Shown here one piece after another: positions 16,742-26,054 of a DNA stretch of 64,000 bases. This DNA comes from Pseudomonas sp. GD04091. Lineage in GTDB: Bacteria > Pseudomonadota > Gammaproteobacteria > Pseudomonadales > Pseudomonadaceae. A program made the position numbers and the translations under genes. Each line of letters starts with the position of its first letter. Positions within the stretch are counted from its first letter, which is position 1. The notes beneath the pieces are model-generated. The model was not told the origin of the DNA and did no database searches. It worked only from the letters and a program-made list of their open reading frames with translations. The DNA lies in contig NZ_JAOEBG010000019.1 of assembly GCF_029836165.1 (NCBI RefSeq), positions 58,233 through 122,232 on the forward strand, in the 5' to 3' direction.

Positions 16742-17278
16742 ATGGCAGAACTGACCACGTTGGCCCGACCTTACGCTAAGGCTGCCTTTGAGTATGCCCA
16801 GGCCCATCAGCAACTGGCCAATTGGTCAGCCATGCTCGGCCTGGCTGCTGCGGTGTCGGAAGACGGCACCATGCAGCGCCTGCTCAAGGCCCCGCAACTG
16901 ACTAGCGCAGACAAGGCCGCCGCATTCATTGAAGTGTGCGGTGACAAGTTCGACGCTCAGGCACAGAATTTCATTCACGTTGCCGCGGAAAACGACCGTC
17001 TCCTGCTTCTGCCGGAGATTGCGTCGCTGTTCGACCTGTACAAGGCCGAGCAAGAGAAATCCGTGGACGTGGAAGTCACCAGTGCTTTTGCGTTGAACCA
17101 AGAACAGCAAGACAAACTCGCCAAGGTTCTCAGTGCACGGCTCAGCCGGGAAGTGCGCCTGCACGCGACGGAGGATGCCAGCCTGATCGGTGGCGTCGTG
17201 ATCCGCGCCGGCGACCTGGTAATCGATGGCTCGGTTCGCGGCAAGATCGCGAAACTGGCCGAAGCATTGAAATCTTGA
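16742..17278 (+). CDS. atpH: ATP synthase F1 subunit delta
   Basis: Subunit delta sits on top of the alpha-beta hexamer and joins it to the b-dimer stalk. The 178-residue protein (MAELTTLARPYAKAAFEYAQ) has the N-terminal six-helix domain and the family C-terminal signature LIGGVVIRAGDLVIDGSVRGKI (described here as residues about 147-168). It is separated from atpF by 12 bp and from atpA by 21 bp. Confidence 0.97.
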   Translation: MAELTTLARPYAKAAFEYAQAHQQLANWSAMLGLAAAVSEDGTMQRLLKAPQLTSADKAAAFIEVCGDKFDAQAQNFIHVAAENDRLLLLPEIASLFDLYKAEQEKSVDVEVTSAFALNQEQQDKLAKVLSARLSREVRLHATEDASLIGGVVIRAGDLVIDGSVRGKIAKLAEALKS

Positions 17279-17299
17279 GTTTGAAGGGGCAGCAGAGCA

Positions 17300-18844
17300 A
17301 TGCAGCAACTCAATCCTTCCGAAATTAGTGAAATCATCAAGGGTCGCATCGAGAAACTCGATGTCGGCTCCCAAGCCCGCAACGAAGGTACCGTCGTAAG
17401 CGTTTCCGACGGTATCGTGCGGATCCACGGTCTGGCCGACGTCATGTACGGCGAAATGATCGAGTTCCCTGGCGGCGTCTACGGCATGGCACTGAACCTG
17501 GAGCAAGACTCCGTGGGTGCAGTTGTCCTGGGTGCGTACACCACCCTGGCCGAAGGCATGAGCGCCAAGTGCACCGGTCGCATCCTGGAAGTTCCGGTCG
17601 GCAAAGGCCTGCTGGGCCGCGTCGTCGACGCTCTGGGTAACCCGATCGATGGCAAGGGTCCTCTGACCACCACCGAAACCGACGCGGTCGAAAAGGTCGC
17701 TCCGGGCGTTATCTGGCGTAAATCGGTAGACCAGCCTGTACAGACTGGCTACAAGTCGGTCGACGCCATGATCCCGGTTGGCCGTGGCCAGCGTGAGCTG
17801 ATCATCGGTGACCGTCAGATCGGCAAGACCGCCATGGCGGTCGACGCGATCATCAACCAGCGTAACAGCGGTATCTTCTGCGTATACGTGGCCGTCGGCC
17901 AGAAGCAGTCGACCATCGCCAACGTGGTTCGCAAGCTGGAAGAAGCCGGCGCCCTGGCCAACACCATCGTGGTTGCCGCCAGCGCCTCGGAATCCGCCGC
18001 ACTGCAGTTCCTGGCTCCGTACGCCGGCTGCACCATGGGCGAATACTTCCGTGACCGCGGTGAAGACGCTCTGATCGTTTACGATGACCTGTCCAAGCAG
18101 GCCGTTGCCTACCGTCAGATCTCCCTACTGCTGCGCCGTCCGCCAGGACGCGAAGCGTACCCAGGCGACGTGTTCTATCTCCACTCCCGTCTGCTGGAGC
18201 GTGCATCGCGCGTTTCGGAAGAGTACGTCGAGAAGTTCACCAACGGCGCAGTGACTGGCAAAACCGGTTCCCTGACCGCTCTGCCGATCATCGAAACCCA
18301 GGCTGGCGACGTTTCCGCGTTCGTTCCGACCAACGTGATCTCGATCACCGACGGTCAGATCTTCCTGGAATCGGCCATGTTCAACTCGGGCATCCGCCCA
18401 GCAGTGAACGCCGGTGTTTCGGTATCCCGCGTAGGTGGTGCCGCTCAGACCAAGATCATCAAGAAGCTGTCCGGTGGTATTCGTACCGCTCTGGCTCAGT
18501 ACCGTGAACTGGCGGCATTCGCCCAGTTCGCTTCCGATCTGGACGAAGCGACCCGCAAGCAGCTGGAGCATGGTCAGCGCGTTACCGAGCTGATGAAGCA
18601 GAAGCAGTACGCGCCGATGTCCATCGCGGACATGGCCCTGTCGCTGTACGCCGCCGAGCGTGGCTTCCTGACCGACGTCGAAGTTTCCAAGGTCGGCAGC
18701 TTCGAGCAAGCTCTGATCGCCTACTTCAACCGTGATCACGCCGAACTGATGGCCAAGATCAACGTGAAGGGTGACTTCAACGACGAAATCGACGCTGGCA
18801 TCAAAGCCGGTATCGAGAAGTTCAAGGCCACCCAGACCTGGTAA
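17300..18844 (+). CDS. atpA: ATP synthase F1 subunit alpha
   Basis: Alpha carries the non-catalytic nucleotide sites of the F1 hexamer. The 514-residue protein has the P-loop GDRQIGKTAMAVD near residues 170-182, the nucleotide-contact segment YDDLSKQAVAYRQ near 258-270, and the PAVNAGVSVSRVGG motif near 368-381 with the conserved Arg. Length and motifs are typical of the proteobacterial alpha subunit. Confidence 0.98.
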   Translation: MQQLNPSEISEIIKGRIEKLDVGSQARNEGTVVSVSDGIVRIHGLADVMYGEMIEFPGGVYGMALNLEQDSVGAVVLGAYTTLAEGMSAKCTGRILEVPVGKGLLGRVVDALGNPIDGKGPLTTTETDAVEKVAPGVIWRKSVDQPVQTGYKSVDAMIPVGRGQRELIIGDRQIGKTAMAVDAIINQRNSGIFCVYVAVGQKQSTIANVVRKLEEAGALANTIVVAASASESAALQFLAPYAGCTMGEYFRDRGEDALIVYDDLSKQAVAYRQISLLLRRPPGREAYPGDVFYLHSRLLERASRVSEEYVEKFTNGAVTGKTGSLTALPIIETQAGDVSAFVPTNVISITDGQIFLESAMFNSGIRPAVNAGVSVSRVGGAAQTKIIKKLSGGIRTALAQYRELAAFAQFASDLDEATRKQLEHGQRVTELMKQKQYAPMSIADMALSLYAAERGFLTDVEVSKVGSFEQALIAYFNRDHAELMAKINVKGDFNDEIDAGIKAGIEKFKATQTW

Positions 18845-18892
18845 GCCGCAGCGGGGGCTCCGGTCCCCGCTTGCTAACCTGATAGGTGATAC

Positions 18893-19753
18893 ATGGCAGG
18901 CGCAAAAGAGATTCGCAGTAAGATTGCGAGCATCAAAAGCACGCAAAAAATTACCAGCGCCATGGAGAAAGTGGCGGTCAGCAAGATGCGCAAGGCACAA
19001 CTGCGCATGGCTGCTAGCCGTCCTTACGCGGAGCGTATCCGCCAGGTGATCGGTCATCTGGCCAACGCCAACCCGGAATACCGCCACCCGTTCATGATCG
19101 AGCGCCCTGTAAAGCGCGCCGGTTATATCGTGGTGAGCAGTGACCGTGGTCTGTGCGGTGGCTTGAATACCAACCTGTTCAAGGCCCTGGTCAAGGACAT
19201 GAACGAAAACCGCGAACAGGGCGTGGAAATCGACCTGTGCGTGATCGGCAGCAAGGGTGCGACCTTCTTCCGCATCTTTGGCGGCAACGTCGTAGCCGCG
19301 ATCAGCCACCTGGGCGAAGAGCCATCGATCAACGATCTGATCGGCTCCGTCAAAGTGATGCTGGACGCCTACCTGGACGGCCGTATCGATCGCCTCTCGG
19401 TGGTTTCGAACAAGTTCATCAACACCATGACCCAAAAACCGACGGTAGAGCAGTTGGTACCGTTGGTGGCAACCCCGGATCAGGAACTCAAGCACCACTG
19501 GGACTACCTGTACGAACCCGACGCAAAAGAGCTGCTGGACGGCTTGATGGTGCGTTACGTGGAGTCGCAGGTGTACCAGGCGGTGGTCGAGAACAACGCT
19601 GCTGAACAAGCGGCCCGGATGATCGCCATGAAAAACGCCACAGACAACGCCGGTGACCTGATCAGCGAACTCCAGCTGATCTACAACAAGGCGCGTCAGG
19701 CTGCGATCACCCAGGAGATCTCGGAAATCGTCGGCGGCGCTGCCGCGGTTTAA
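18893..19753 (+). CDS. atpG: ATP synthase F1 subunit gamma
   Basis: Gamma is the central rotor shaft that drives the catalytic cycle. The 286-residue protein (MAGAKEIRSKIASIKSTQKI) has the long N-terminal helix (KITSAMEKVAVSKMRKAQ, about 20-37) and the C-terminal helix ending ITQEISEIVGGAAAV. Together these form the coiled-coil axle, with the DRGLCGGLN segment near 85-93. It lies 48 bp after atpA and 27 bp before atpD. Confidence 0.98.
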   Translation: MAGAKEIRSKIASIKSTQKITSAMEKVAVSKMRKAQLRMAASRPYAERIRQVIGHLANANPEYRHPFMIERPVKRAGYIVVSSDRGLCGGLNTNLFKALVKDMNENREQGVEIDLCVIGSKGATFFRIFGGNVVAAISHLGEEPSINDLIGSVKVMLDAYLDGRIDRLSVVSNKFINTMTQKPTVEQLVPLVATPDQELKHHWDYLYEPDAKELLDGLMVRYVESQVYQAVVENNAAEQAARMIAMKNATDNAGDLISELQLIYNKARQAAITQEISEIVGGAAAV

Positions 19754-19780
19754 CGGTTCAAATATTCAGAGGATCCAGCT

Positions 19781-21157
19781 ATGAGTAGCGGACGTATCGT
19801 TCAAATCATCGGCGCCGTCATCGACGTGGAATTCCCACGTGATGCCGTGCCGAGTGTTTACAACGCGCTGAAAGTACAAGGCGCGGAAACCACCCTGGAA
19901 GTTCAGCAGCAGCTGGGCGACGGCGTGGTTCGTACCATTGCGATGGGCTCGACCGAAGGTCTGAAGCGCGGTCTGGACGTCGTCGACACCGGCGCGGCCA
20001 TCTCCGTTCCAGTTGGTAAGGCCACCCTGGGCCGTATCATGGACGTCCTGGGCAACCCGATCGACGAAGCTGGCCCGATCGGCGAAGAAGAGCGTCGTGG
20101 TATCCACCGCGCCGCTCCTTCGTTCGCTGACCAGGCAGGCGGCAACGACCTGCTGGAAACCGGCATCAAGGTTATCGACCTGGTCTGCCCGTTCGCCAAG
20201 GGCGGTAAGGTTGGCCTGTTCGGCGGTGCCGGCGTCGGCAAGACCGTGAACATGATGGAACTGATCCGTAACATCGCCATCGAGCACAGCGGTTACTCCG
20301 TGTTCGCCGGTGTGGGTGAGCGTACTCGTGAGGGTAACGACTTCTACCACGAGATGAAGGACTCCAACGTTCTCGACAAGGTAGCGCTGGTCTACGGTCA
20401 GATGAACGAGCCACCAGGAAACCGTCTGCGCGTTGCGCTGACCGGCCTGACCATGGCCGAGAAGTTCCGTGACGAAGGTAACGACGTTCTGCTGTTCGTC
20501 GACAACATCTATCGTTACACCCTGGCCGGTACCGAAGTATCCGCACTGCTGGGCCGTATGCCTTCGGCAGTAGGTTACCAGCCGACCCTGGCTGAAGAGA
20601 TGGGCGTGCTGCAAGAGCGCATCACTTCGACCAAGGAAGGTTCGATCACCTCGATCCAGGCCGTATACGTACCTGCGGACGACCTGACCGACCCGTCGCC
20701 AGCCACCACCTTCGCCCACCTCGACGCCACCGTCGTACTGTCCCGTGACATCGCCTCCCTGGGTATCTACCCAGCGGTCGATCCACTGGACTCGACTTCC
20801 CGTCAGCTGGACCCGAACGTGATCGGTACCGAGCACTACGAAACTGCCCGTCAGGTCCAGTATGTTCTGCAGCGCTACAAAGAGCTGAAGGACATCATCG
20901 CGATCCTGGGTATGGACGAGCTGTCCGAAAGCGACAAGCAACTGGTTGCCCGTGCTCGTAAGATCCAGCGCTTCCTGTCGCAGCCGTTCTTCGTGGCCGA
21001 AGTCTTCACCGGCTCGCCAGGCAAGTACGTTTCGCTCAAGGACACCATCGCTGGCTTCAGCGGCATCCTCAAAGGTGACTACGACCACCTGCCAGAACAA
21101 GCGTTCTACATGGTCGGCGGCATCGACGAAGCGATCGAGAAAGCCAAGAAACTGTAA
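19781..21157 (+). CDS. atpD: ATP synthase F1 subunit beta
   Basis: Beta is the catalytic subunit that makes ATP. The 458-residue protein has Walker A GGAGVGKTVNMMELI (about 148-162), the catalytic Glu in GVGERTREGNDFYHE (about 178-192), Walker B LLFVDNIYRYT, and the DELSEED-like region DELSESDKQ near 380-388. All expected active-site features are present. Confidence 0.99.
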   Translation: MSSGRIVQIIGAVIDVEFPRDAVPSVYNALKVQGAETTLEVQQQLGDGVVRTIAMGSTEGLKRGLDVVDTGAAISVPVGKATLGRIMDVLGNPIDEAGPIGEEERRGIHRAAPSFADQAGGNDLLETGIKVIDLVCPFAKGGKVGLFGGAGVGKTVNMMELIRNIAIEHSGYSVFAGVGERTREGNDFYHEMKDSNVLDKVALVYGQMNEPPGNRLRVALTGLTMAEKFRDEGNDVLLFVDNIYRYTLAGTEVSALLGRMPSAVGYQPTLAEEMGVLQERITSTKEGSITSIQAVYVPADDLTDPSPATTFAHLDATVVLSRDIASLGIYPAVDPLDSTSRQLDPNVIGTEHYETARQVQYVLQRYKELKDIIAILGMDELSESDKQLVARARKIQRFLSQPFFVAEVFTGSPGKYVSLKDTIAGFSGILKGDYDHLPEQAFYMVGGIDEAIEKAKKL

Positions 21158-21201
21158 TCCCGGCGCCCCGCAAGGGGCGCTAATCAGGTTGAGGCAAGCA
21201 G

Positions 21202-21621
21202 ATGGCTATGACAGTCCATTGCGATATCGTCAGCGCGGAAGGAGAGATCTTCTCCGGCTTGGTCGAGATGGTAGTAGCGCACGGCAACCTGGGCGATCTG
21301 GGTATCGCTCCAGGCCACGCGCCGCTGATCACCAATCTCAAGCCAGGTCCGATCACGCTGACCAAGCAGGGTGGCACTCAAGAGGTGTTCTACATCTCCG
21401 GTGGCTTCCTCGAAGTGCAGCCGAACATGGTCAAGGTTCTTGCCGACACCGTGCAGCGCGCTGCCGACCTGGACGAAGCACAGGCTCAGGCAGCCCTCAA
21501 GGCTGCCGAGAACGCACTGAACACGAAAGGCTCGGACTTCGACTACGGTGCTGCCGCCGCACGTCTGGCCGAGGCTGCAGCTCAGCTGCGTACGGTCCAG
21601 CAATTGCGCAAAGGCAAGTAA
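21202..21621 (+). CDS. atpC: ATP synthase F1 subunit epsilon
   Basis: Epsilon binds gamma at the foot of the rotor and can inhibit ATP hydrolysis. The 139-residue protein has the N-terminal beta-sandwich (GDLGIAPGHAPLITNLKPG, about 32-50) and a C-terminal two-helix region (about 88-135, Ala-rich). It is the last gene of the operon, followed by a terminator at 21661-21684. An in-frame Met two codons on (21208) is an alternative start. Confidence 0.97.
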   Translation: MAMTVHCDIVSAEGEIFSGLVEMVVAHGNLGDLGIAPGHAPLITNLKPGPITLTKQGGTQEVFYISGGFLEVQPNMVKVLADTVQRAADLDEAQAQAALKAAENALNTKGSDFDYGAAAARLAEAAAQLRTVQQLRKGK

Positions 21622-21660
21622 TCCGGCTTTGTCCGGTCGCTTTCGGCGCGATTGAGTTAA

Positions 21661-21684
21661 AGGGTAGCCTCGGCTACCCTTTTT
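21661..21684 (+). terminator. Rho-independent terminator of the atp operon
   Basis: AGGGTAGCC (21661-21669) pairs perfectly with GGCTACCCT (21672-21680) across TC, followed by TTTTC. It ends the atp operon ahead of glmU. Confidence 0.92.
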
Positions 21685-21743
21685 CTTTTTCTGAATTTCC
21701 CCTTTGGTCACATCCCTGACCGCCCAGGATTGGTAGCCAGTCA

Positions 21744-23111
21744 ATGTCCCTTGATATCGTCATTCTCGCCGCAGGCCAAGGCACCCGCATGCGCTCCGCG
21801 CTGCCGAAGGTCCTGCATCCGGTTGCCGGCAATTCAATGCTCGGCCACGTTATCCACAGCGCGCGTCAGTTGCAGCCCACCGGTATTCACGTGGTTATCG
21901 GCCATGGTGCGCAGCTGGTACGTGAGCGCCTGGCCGCCGACGATCTCAATTTCGTCATGCAGGACAAGCAACTGGGCACAGGCCACGCCGTGGCACAGGC
22001 GCTGCCTGCCATCACCGCCGACACCGTACTGGTGTTGTACGGCGATGTGCCGCTGATCGAGGTGGAAACCCTGCAGCGCCTGCTGGCCAAGGTCAGCGAG
22101 CAGCAGCTGGGTCTGCTTACCGTGACCTTGCAGGACCCGACCGGCTACGGCCGCATCGTGCGTGACACGGCGGGTAACGTGACCGCGATCGTCGAGCACA
22201 AGGATGCCAGCGAAGCGCAGAGGGCAATCAAGGAAGGCAACACCGGCATTCTCGCCATGCCTGCCAAACGCCTGGCCGACTGGATGGGCCGGTTGTCCAA
22301 CAACAACGCCCAGGGCGAGTACTACCTCACCGACGTGATCGCCATGGCCGTGGCCGATGGCCTGGTGGTCGCCACCGAACAGCCCCACGACCCGATGGAA
22401 GTGCAGGGCGCCAACGACCGCCGTCAGCTGGCAGAGCTCGAGCGTCACTATCAGCTGCGCGAAGGTCGCCGCCTGATGGCCCAGGGCGTCACGTTGCGCG
22501 ATCCGGCGCGCTTCGATGTGCGTGGCGAGGTGACGGTCGGCCGCGATGTGCTGATCGACATCAACGTGATTCTCGAAGGCAAGGTAGTCATCGAGGACGA
22601 CGTGCAGATCGGCCCCAATTGCGTAATCAAGGACAGCACCCTGCGCAAGGGCGTGGTGGTCAAGGCCAACAGTCATCTTGAAGGCGCGGTGATGGGCGAG
22701 GGCAGCGATGCTGGCCCGTTCGCCCGCCTGCGCCCGGGCAGCGTGCTGGAGGCCAGGGCGCATGTGGGTAACTTCGTCGAGCTGAAGAACGCGCACATGG
22801 GCGAGGGCGCCAAGGCCGGTCACCTGACCTACCTGGGCGATGCCGAGATCGGTGCCCGCACCAACATCGGTGCCGGCACCATCACTTGCAACTACGACGG
22901 TGCCAACAAGTTCCGCACGGTGATGGGCGAGGACGTGTTCATTGGTTCCAACAACTCGCTGGTGGCACCTGTGGAAATCCAGACGGGCGCCACTACCGCG
23001 GCGGGCTCGACCATCACCCAGACGGTCGAAGCCGGACAGTTGGGCGTGGCGCGAGCGCGTCAGCGCAACATCGAAGGCTGGAAGCGGCCGGAGAAGATCA
23101 AGAAGAGCTGA
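21744..23111 (+). CDS. glmU: Bifunctional GlmU: N-acetylglucosamine-1-P uridyltransferase / glucosamine-1-P acetyltransferase
   Basis: GlmU makes UDP-GlcNAc for peptidoglycan and LPS. The 455-residue protein has the nucleotidyltransferase signature LAAGQGTRMRSALPKVLHP (about 8-26) in the N-terminal half and a left-handed beta-helix acetyltransferase in the C-terminal half (about 250-455, hexapeptide-type repeats). GAGTITCNYDG and the catalytic His segment GHLTYLGDAEIG lie near 360-390. It shares the amino-sugar block with glmR and glmS. An exact DnaA box lies at 21850-21858. Confidence 0.98.
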   Translation: MSLDIVILAAGQGTRMRSALPKVLHPVAGNSMLGHVIHSARQLQPTGIHVVIGHGAQLVRERLAADDLNFVMQDKQLGTGHAVAQALPAITADTVLVLYGDVPLIEVETLQRLLAKVSEQQLGLLTVTLQDPTGYGRIVRDTAGNVTAIVEHKDASEAQRAIKEGNTGILAMPAKRLADWMGRLSNNNAQGEYYLTDVIAMAVADGLVVATEQPHDPMEVQGANDRRQLAELERHYQLREGRRLMAQGVTLRDPARFDVRGEVTVGRDVLIDINVILEGKVVIEDDVQIGPNCVIKDSTLRKGVVVKANSHLEGAVMGEGSDAGPFARLRPGSVLEARAHVGNFVELKNAHMGEGAKAGHLTYLGDAEIGARTNIGAGTITCNYDGANKFRTVMGEDVFIGSNNSLVAPVEIQTGATTAAGSTITQTVEAGQLGVARARQRNIEGWKRPEKIKKS

Positions 23112-23133
23112 GTTATCCACAGCTTTTTTGCAC

Positions 23134-23163
23134 AGGCCGGCTTATGTGAATAAGCCGGCTTTT
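23134..23163 (+). terminator. Rho-independent terminator after glmU
   Basis: GCCGGCTTAT (23134-23143) and ATAAGCCGGC (23148-23157) form a perfect 10-bp stem with loop GTGA, followed by a T run. An exact DnaA box (23111-23119) overlaps the end of glmU just upstream. Confidence 0.93.
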
Positions 23164-23171
23164 TATTTGGT

Positions 23172-23262
23172 GCCGTATCGCGGCCCCGGCAATTTCTGCT
23201 TTGCCCCGAAATCCTTGGGGCCGCTACGCGGCCCTTTCGCGACACAAGGCCGCTCCTAGAGG
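23172..23262. repeat. REP-like palindromic repeat (GGCCGC... CGCGACACAAGGCCGCTCCTA type)
   Basis: The segment contains GGCCGC/GCGGCC palindromes and CTTTCGCGACACAAGGCCGC. This matches the repeats at 44087-44215 and 63958-64000 in sequence family. It lies between the glmU terminator and glmR, a typical extragenic position. Confidence 0.75.
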
Positions 23263-23327
23263 GACGTGTCAGTGCGCAGAGAAACTTGACGAATCATCCA
23301 TCTTAGGTTTTGATTGCACCACTTATC

Positions 23328-23366
23328 TTTCGAATCGAAACTTAAAGCCGACATGTCGAAACGAAA
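23328..23366 (+). promoter_or_regulatory. Candidate DeoR-type operator upstream of glmR
   Basis: TTTCGAATCGAAA (23328-23340) is a palindrome with TTTCG half sites, and TCGAAACGAAA (23356-23366) follows at the start codon. TTTCG repeats are a common DeoR-family operator theme, so self-regulation is inferred. Confidence 0.5.
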
Positions 23367-24120
23367 TACCCCCCAGCGCCGCCACAACATCCTGGCCTTG
23401 CTCAACGAGCAGGGCGAGGTGAGCGTCGACGCCCTGGCCAAGCGTTTCGAAACCTCCGAAGTCACCATTCGCAAGGACCTCGCCGCCCTGGAGGCCAACG
23501 GCCTGCTGCTGCGCCGCTACGGTGGCGCGGTGACCATGCCCCAGGAGCTGTTGGGCGATGCCGTGCAACCGGTGTCTCTCTACAAGCAGGCCATCGCTCG
23601 TGCAGCGGTCGAACGCATTCGTGAGCATGCTCGCATCATCATCGACAGTGGCAGCACCACGGCGGCGATGATCCCGCAGCTCGGGCGTCAGCCTGGCCTG
23701 GTGGTGATGACCAACTCGCTCAACGTGGCCCGGGCCATCAGCGAGCAGGAGCACGAACCGGTGCTGCTGATGACCGGCGGTACCTGGGATCCGCACTCCG
23801 AGTCGTTCCAGGGCCAGGTGGCCGAGCAGGTACTACGCTCTTACGACTTCGACCAGTTGTTCATCGGGGCCGACGGTATCGACCTGGAGCGTGGCACCAC
23901 CACCTTCAATGAATTGCTGGGGTTGAGCCGGGTCATGGCCGAGGTGGCGCGCGAGGTGATCGTCATGGTCGAGTCGGATAAGGTCGGTCGCAAGATCCCC
24001 AACCTCGAGCTGCCCTGGGGCAGCGTGAACACCCTGATTACTGATGATCGCCTGCCTACCGAGGCCCGCGACCGGATTCAAGCCCGCGGCGTCACCCTGA
24101 TCTGCGCCGCTATCAGCTAG
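23353..24120 (+). CDS. glmR: DeoR-family transcriptional regulator (GlmR-like)
   Basis: This is a DeoR-family repressor/activator that probably controls the adjacent glmS in response to an amino-sugar phosphate. I chose ATG 23353 (MSKRNTPQRRHNILALLNEQ), giving 255 residues. The helix-turn-helix covers about 20-45 (VSVDALAKRFETSEVTIRKD) and a DeoR C-terminal sugar-phosphate sensor domain follows (DSGSTTAAMIPQL, TNSLNVA, GADGID). It ends 11 bp before glmS in the same direction. The same pair occurs in P. aeruginosa, where the gene is called glmR. The sensor ligand is inferred, not shown. Confidence 0.85.
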   Translation: MSKRNTPQRRHNILALLNEQGEVSVDALAKRFETSEVTIRKDLAALEANGLLLRRYGGAVTMPQELLGDAVQPVSLYKQAIARAAVERIREHARIIIDSGSTTAAMIPQLGRQPGLVVMTNSLNVARAISEQEHEPVLLMTGGTWDPHSESFQGQVAEQVLRSYDFDQLFIGADGIDLERGTTTFNELLGLSRVMAEVAREVIVMVESDKVGRKIPNLELPWGSVNTLITDDRLPTEARDRIQARGVTLICAAIS

Positions 24121-24131
24121 GAGCAACATAT

Positions 24132-25967
24132 ATGTGTGGAATCGTTGGTGCCGTTGCCGAGCGCAATATCACAGCCATCCTAATCGAAGGCCTCAAGCGC
24201 CTGGAGTACCGTGGTTATGACAGCGCCGGCCTGGCGGTCTTCACCCAGCAGGGTGAACTGCAGCGCCGTCGTCGCATCGGCAAGGTCAGCGAGCTGGAAG
24301 CGGCTGTTGCCGCTGATCCTCTGGCCGGTCAGCTGGGCATTGCCCACACCCGTTGGGCGACCCACGGCGCGCCAACCGAGCACAATGCCCACCCGCACTT
24401 TTCCGGCCATGAGGTGGCGGTGGTGCACAACGGCATCATCGAGAACCACGAGGCCCTGCGCGAAGAGCTGAAGGACCTGGGTTATGTGTTCGTGTCGCAG
24501 ACCGACACCGAGGTGATCGTTCACCTGCTCCACCACCTGCTCAAGACCACTGCAGACCTGACCGAAGCCCTCAAGGCCGCGGTCAAGCGCCTGCACGGTG
24601 CCTATGGCCTGGCCGTGATCAGCGCCAACCAGCCGGATCGCCTGGTCGCCGCTCGCAGTGGCAGCCCGTTGGTGATCGGTCTGGGCCACGGTGAAAACTT
24701 CCTGGCCTCCGACCAATTGGCCCTGCGCCAGGTCACCGACCGCTTCATGTACCTGGAAGAAGGCGACATCGCCGAAATCCGCCGCGACCAGGTGCAGATC
24801 TGGGACCAGGCCGGCCATCCGGTCCAGCGCGAGACGGTGCAGTACCACGAAGGCGCCGAAGCCGCGGAGAAGGGCAATTACCGCCACTTCATGCTCAAGG
24901 AAATCCACGAGCAGCCTACCGTGGTGCAGCGCACCCTCGAAGGGCGCCTGGGCAAGGACCATGTGATGGTGCAAGCCTTCGGCCCACAGGCTGCCGAGCT
25001 GTTCGCCAAGGTGCGCAACGTGCAGATCGTCGCCTGCGGCACCAGCTACCACGCCGGCATGGTTGCCCGTTACTGGCTGGAAAGCCTGGCCGGCATCCCA
25101 TGCCAGGTGGAAGTGGCCAGCGAGTTCCGCTACCGCAAGGTGGTGGTGCAGCCGGACACGCTGTTCGTCTCGATCTCGCAGTCCGGCGAGACCGCCGACA
25201 CCCTCGCGGCCCTGCGCAACGCCAAGGAGCTGGGTTTCCTCGGCAGCCTGGCCATCTGCAACAAGGGCATCAGTTCGCTGGTGCGCGAATCCGACCTCAC
25301 GCTGCTGACCTTGGCTGGCCCGGAAATCGGCGTCGCCTCCACCAAGGCGTTCACCACCCAGCTGGTGTCGCTGATGCTGCTGACCCTGGCCCTGGGCCAG
25401 GTGCGCGGCACGCTGGAAGCGGGCGTCGAAGCCGAGCTGGTCGACGAGCTGCGCCGCCTGCCGGCCCGCCTGAGCGAGGCGCTGGCGATGGATGGCGTGG
25501 TCGAAAAGATCGCCGAACTGTTCGCCGACAAGCACCACACCCTGTTCCTTGGCCGTGGTGCCCAGTATCCGGTGGCGATGGAAGGCGCACTCAAGCTCAA
25601 GGAGATCTCCTACATCCACGCCGAAGCCTACCCGGCCGGTGAGCTCAAGCACGGCCCGCTGGCGCTGGTGGACAGCGACATGCCGGTGGTGACCGTGGCA
25701 CCGAACAACGAGCTGCTGGAAAAGCTCAAGTCGAACCTGCAGGAAGTCCGTGCCCGTGGCGGCGAGCTGGTGGTGTTCGCCGACGAGCAGGCCGGCATGA
25801 GCAACGGCGAGGGCACCCATGTGATCAACGTGCCGCACATCAACGATGCGCTGGCGCCGATCCTCTACACCATCCCGCTGCAGTTGCTGTCGTACTACGT
25901 GGCCGTGCTCAAGGGCACCGACGTCGACCAGCCACGCAACCTGGCCAAATCGGTGACGGTCGAGTAA
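24132..25967 (+). CDS. glmS: Glutamine--fructose-6-phosphate aminotransferase
   Basis: GlmS converts fructose-6-phosphate and glutamine to glucosamine-6-phosphate, the first step to UDP-GlcNAc. The 611-residue protein has the Ntn-type glutaminase domain with nucleophile Cys2 (MCGIVGAVAER), then two SIS domains (SISQSGETADTLAAL near 348-362, LGRGAQYPVAMEGALKLKE near 470-488) and the C-terminal KSVTVE. Its 3' end is the usual Tn7 target (attTn7). The sequence just downstream runs straight into a terminator, with no Tn7 end. Confidence 0.99.
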   Translation: MCGIVGAVAERNITAILIEGLKRLEYRGYDSAGLAVFTQQGELQRRRRIGKVSELEAAVAADPLAGQLGIAHTRWATHGAPTEHNAHPHFSGHEVAVVHNGIIENHEALREELKDLGYVFVSQTDTEVIVHLLHHLLKTTADLTEALKAAVKRLHGAYGLAVISANQPDRLVAARSGSPLVIGLGHGENFLASDQLALRQVTDRFMYLEEGDIAEIRRDQVQIWDQAGHPVQRETVQYHEGAEAAEKGNYRHFMLKEIHEQPTVVQRTLEGRLGKDHVMVQAFGPQAAELFAKVRNVQIVACGTSYHAGMVARYWLESLAGIPCQVEVASEFRYRKVVVQPDTLFVSISQSGETADTLAALRNAKELGFLGSLAICNKGISSLVRESDLTLLTLAGPEIGVASTKAFTTQLVSLMLLTLALGQVRGTLEAGVEAELVDELRRLPARLSEALAMDGVVEKIAELFADKHHTLFLGRGAQYPVAMEGALKLKEISYIHAEAYPAGELKHGPLALVDSDMPVVTVAPNNELLEKLKSNLQEVRARGGELVVFADEQAGMSNGEGTHVINVPHINDALAPILYTIPLQLLSYYVAVLKGTDVDQPRNLAKSVTVE

Positions 25968-25992
25968 TCACCGGCGCGGTTCGGTTCAAGCA

Positions 25993-26024
25993 GACAAGGC
26001 CTCCTTCGGGAGGCCTTGTCATTT
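25993..26024 (+). terminator. Rho-independent terminator after glmS
   Basis: GACAAGGCCTCC (25993-26004) and GGAGGCCTTGTC (26009-26020) form a perfect 12-bp stem with a TTCG loop, followed by ATTTGT. It covers the usual Tn7 insertion point, about 25 bp after the glmS stop. Confidence 0.9.
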
Positions 26025-26054
26025 GTCGGATTGGGAAATTTCCTGCGCGTTCTT

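Noticed and set aside
24121..24131. glmS ribozyme or riboswitch
   Set aside because: Only 11 bp separate glmR and glmS, so there is no room for such an element.
24180..25838. Long open frame (552 codons) on the minus strand opposite glmS, and similar long antisense frames opposite mnmG (10093-11637), yidC (6352-7524), atpA/atpG and uvrD
   Set aside because: They are mirror frames of strongly conserved genes in high-GC DNA. Their translations are His/Gln/Val/Asp-rich without any domain, and no ribosome sites fit.
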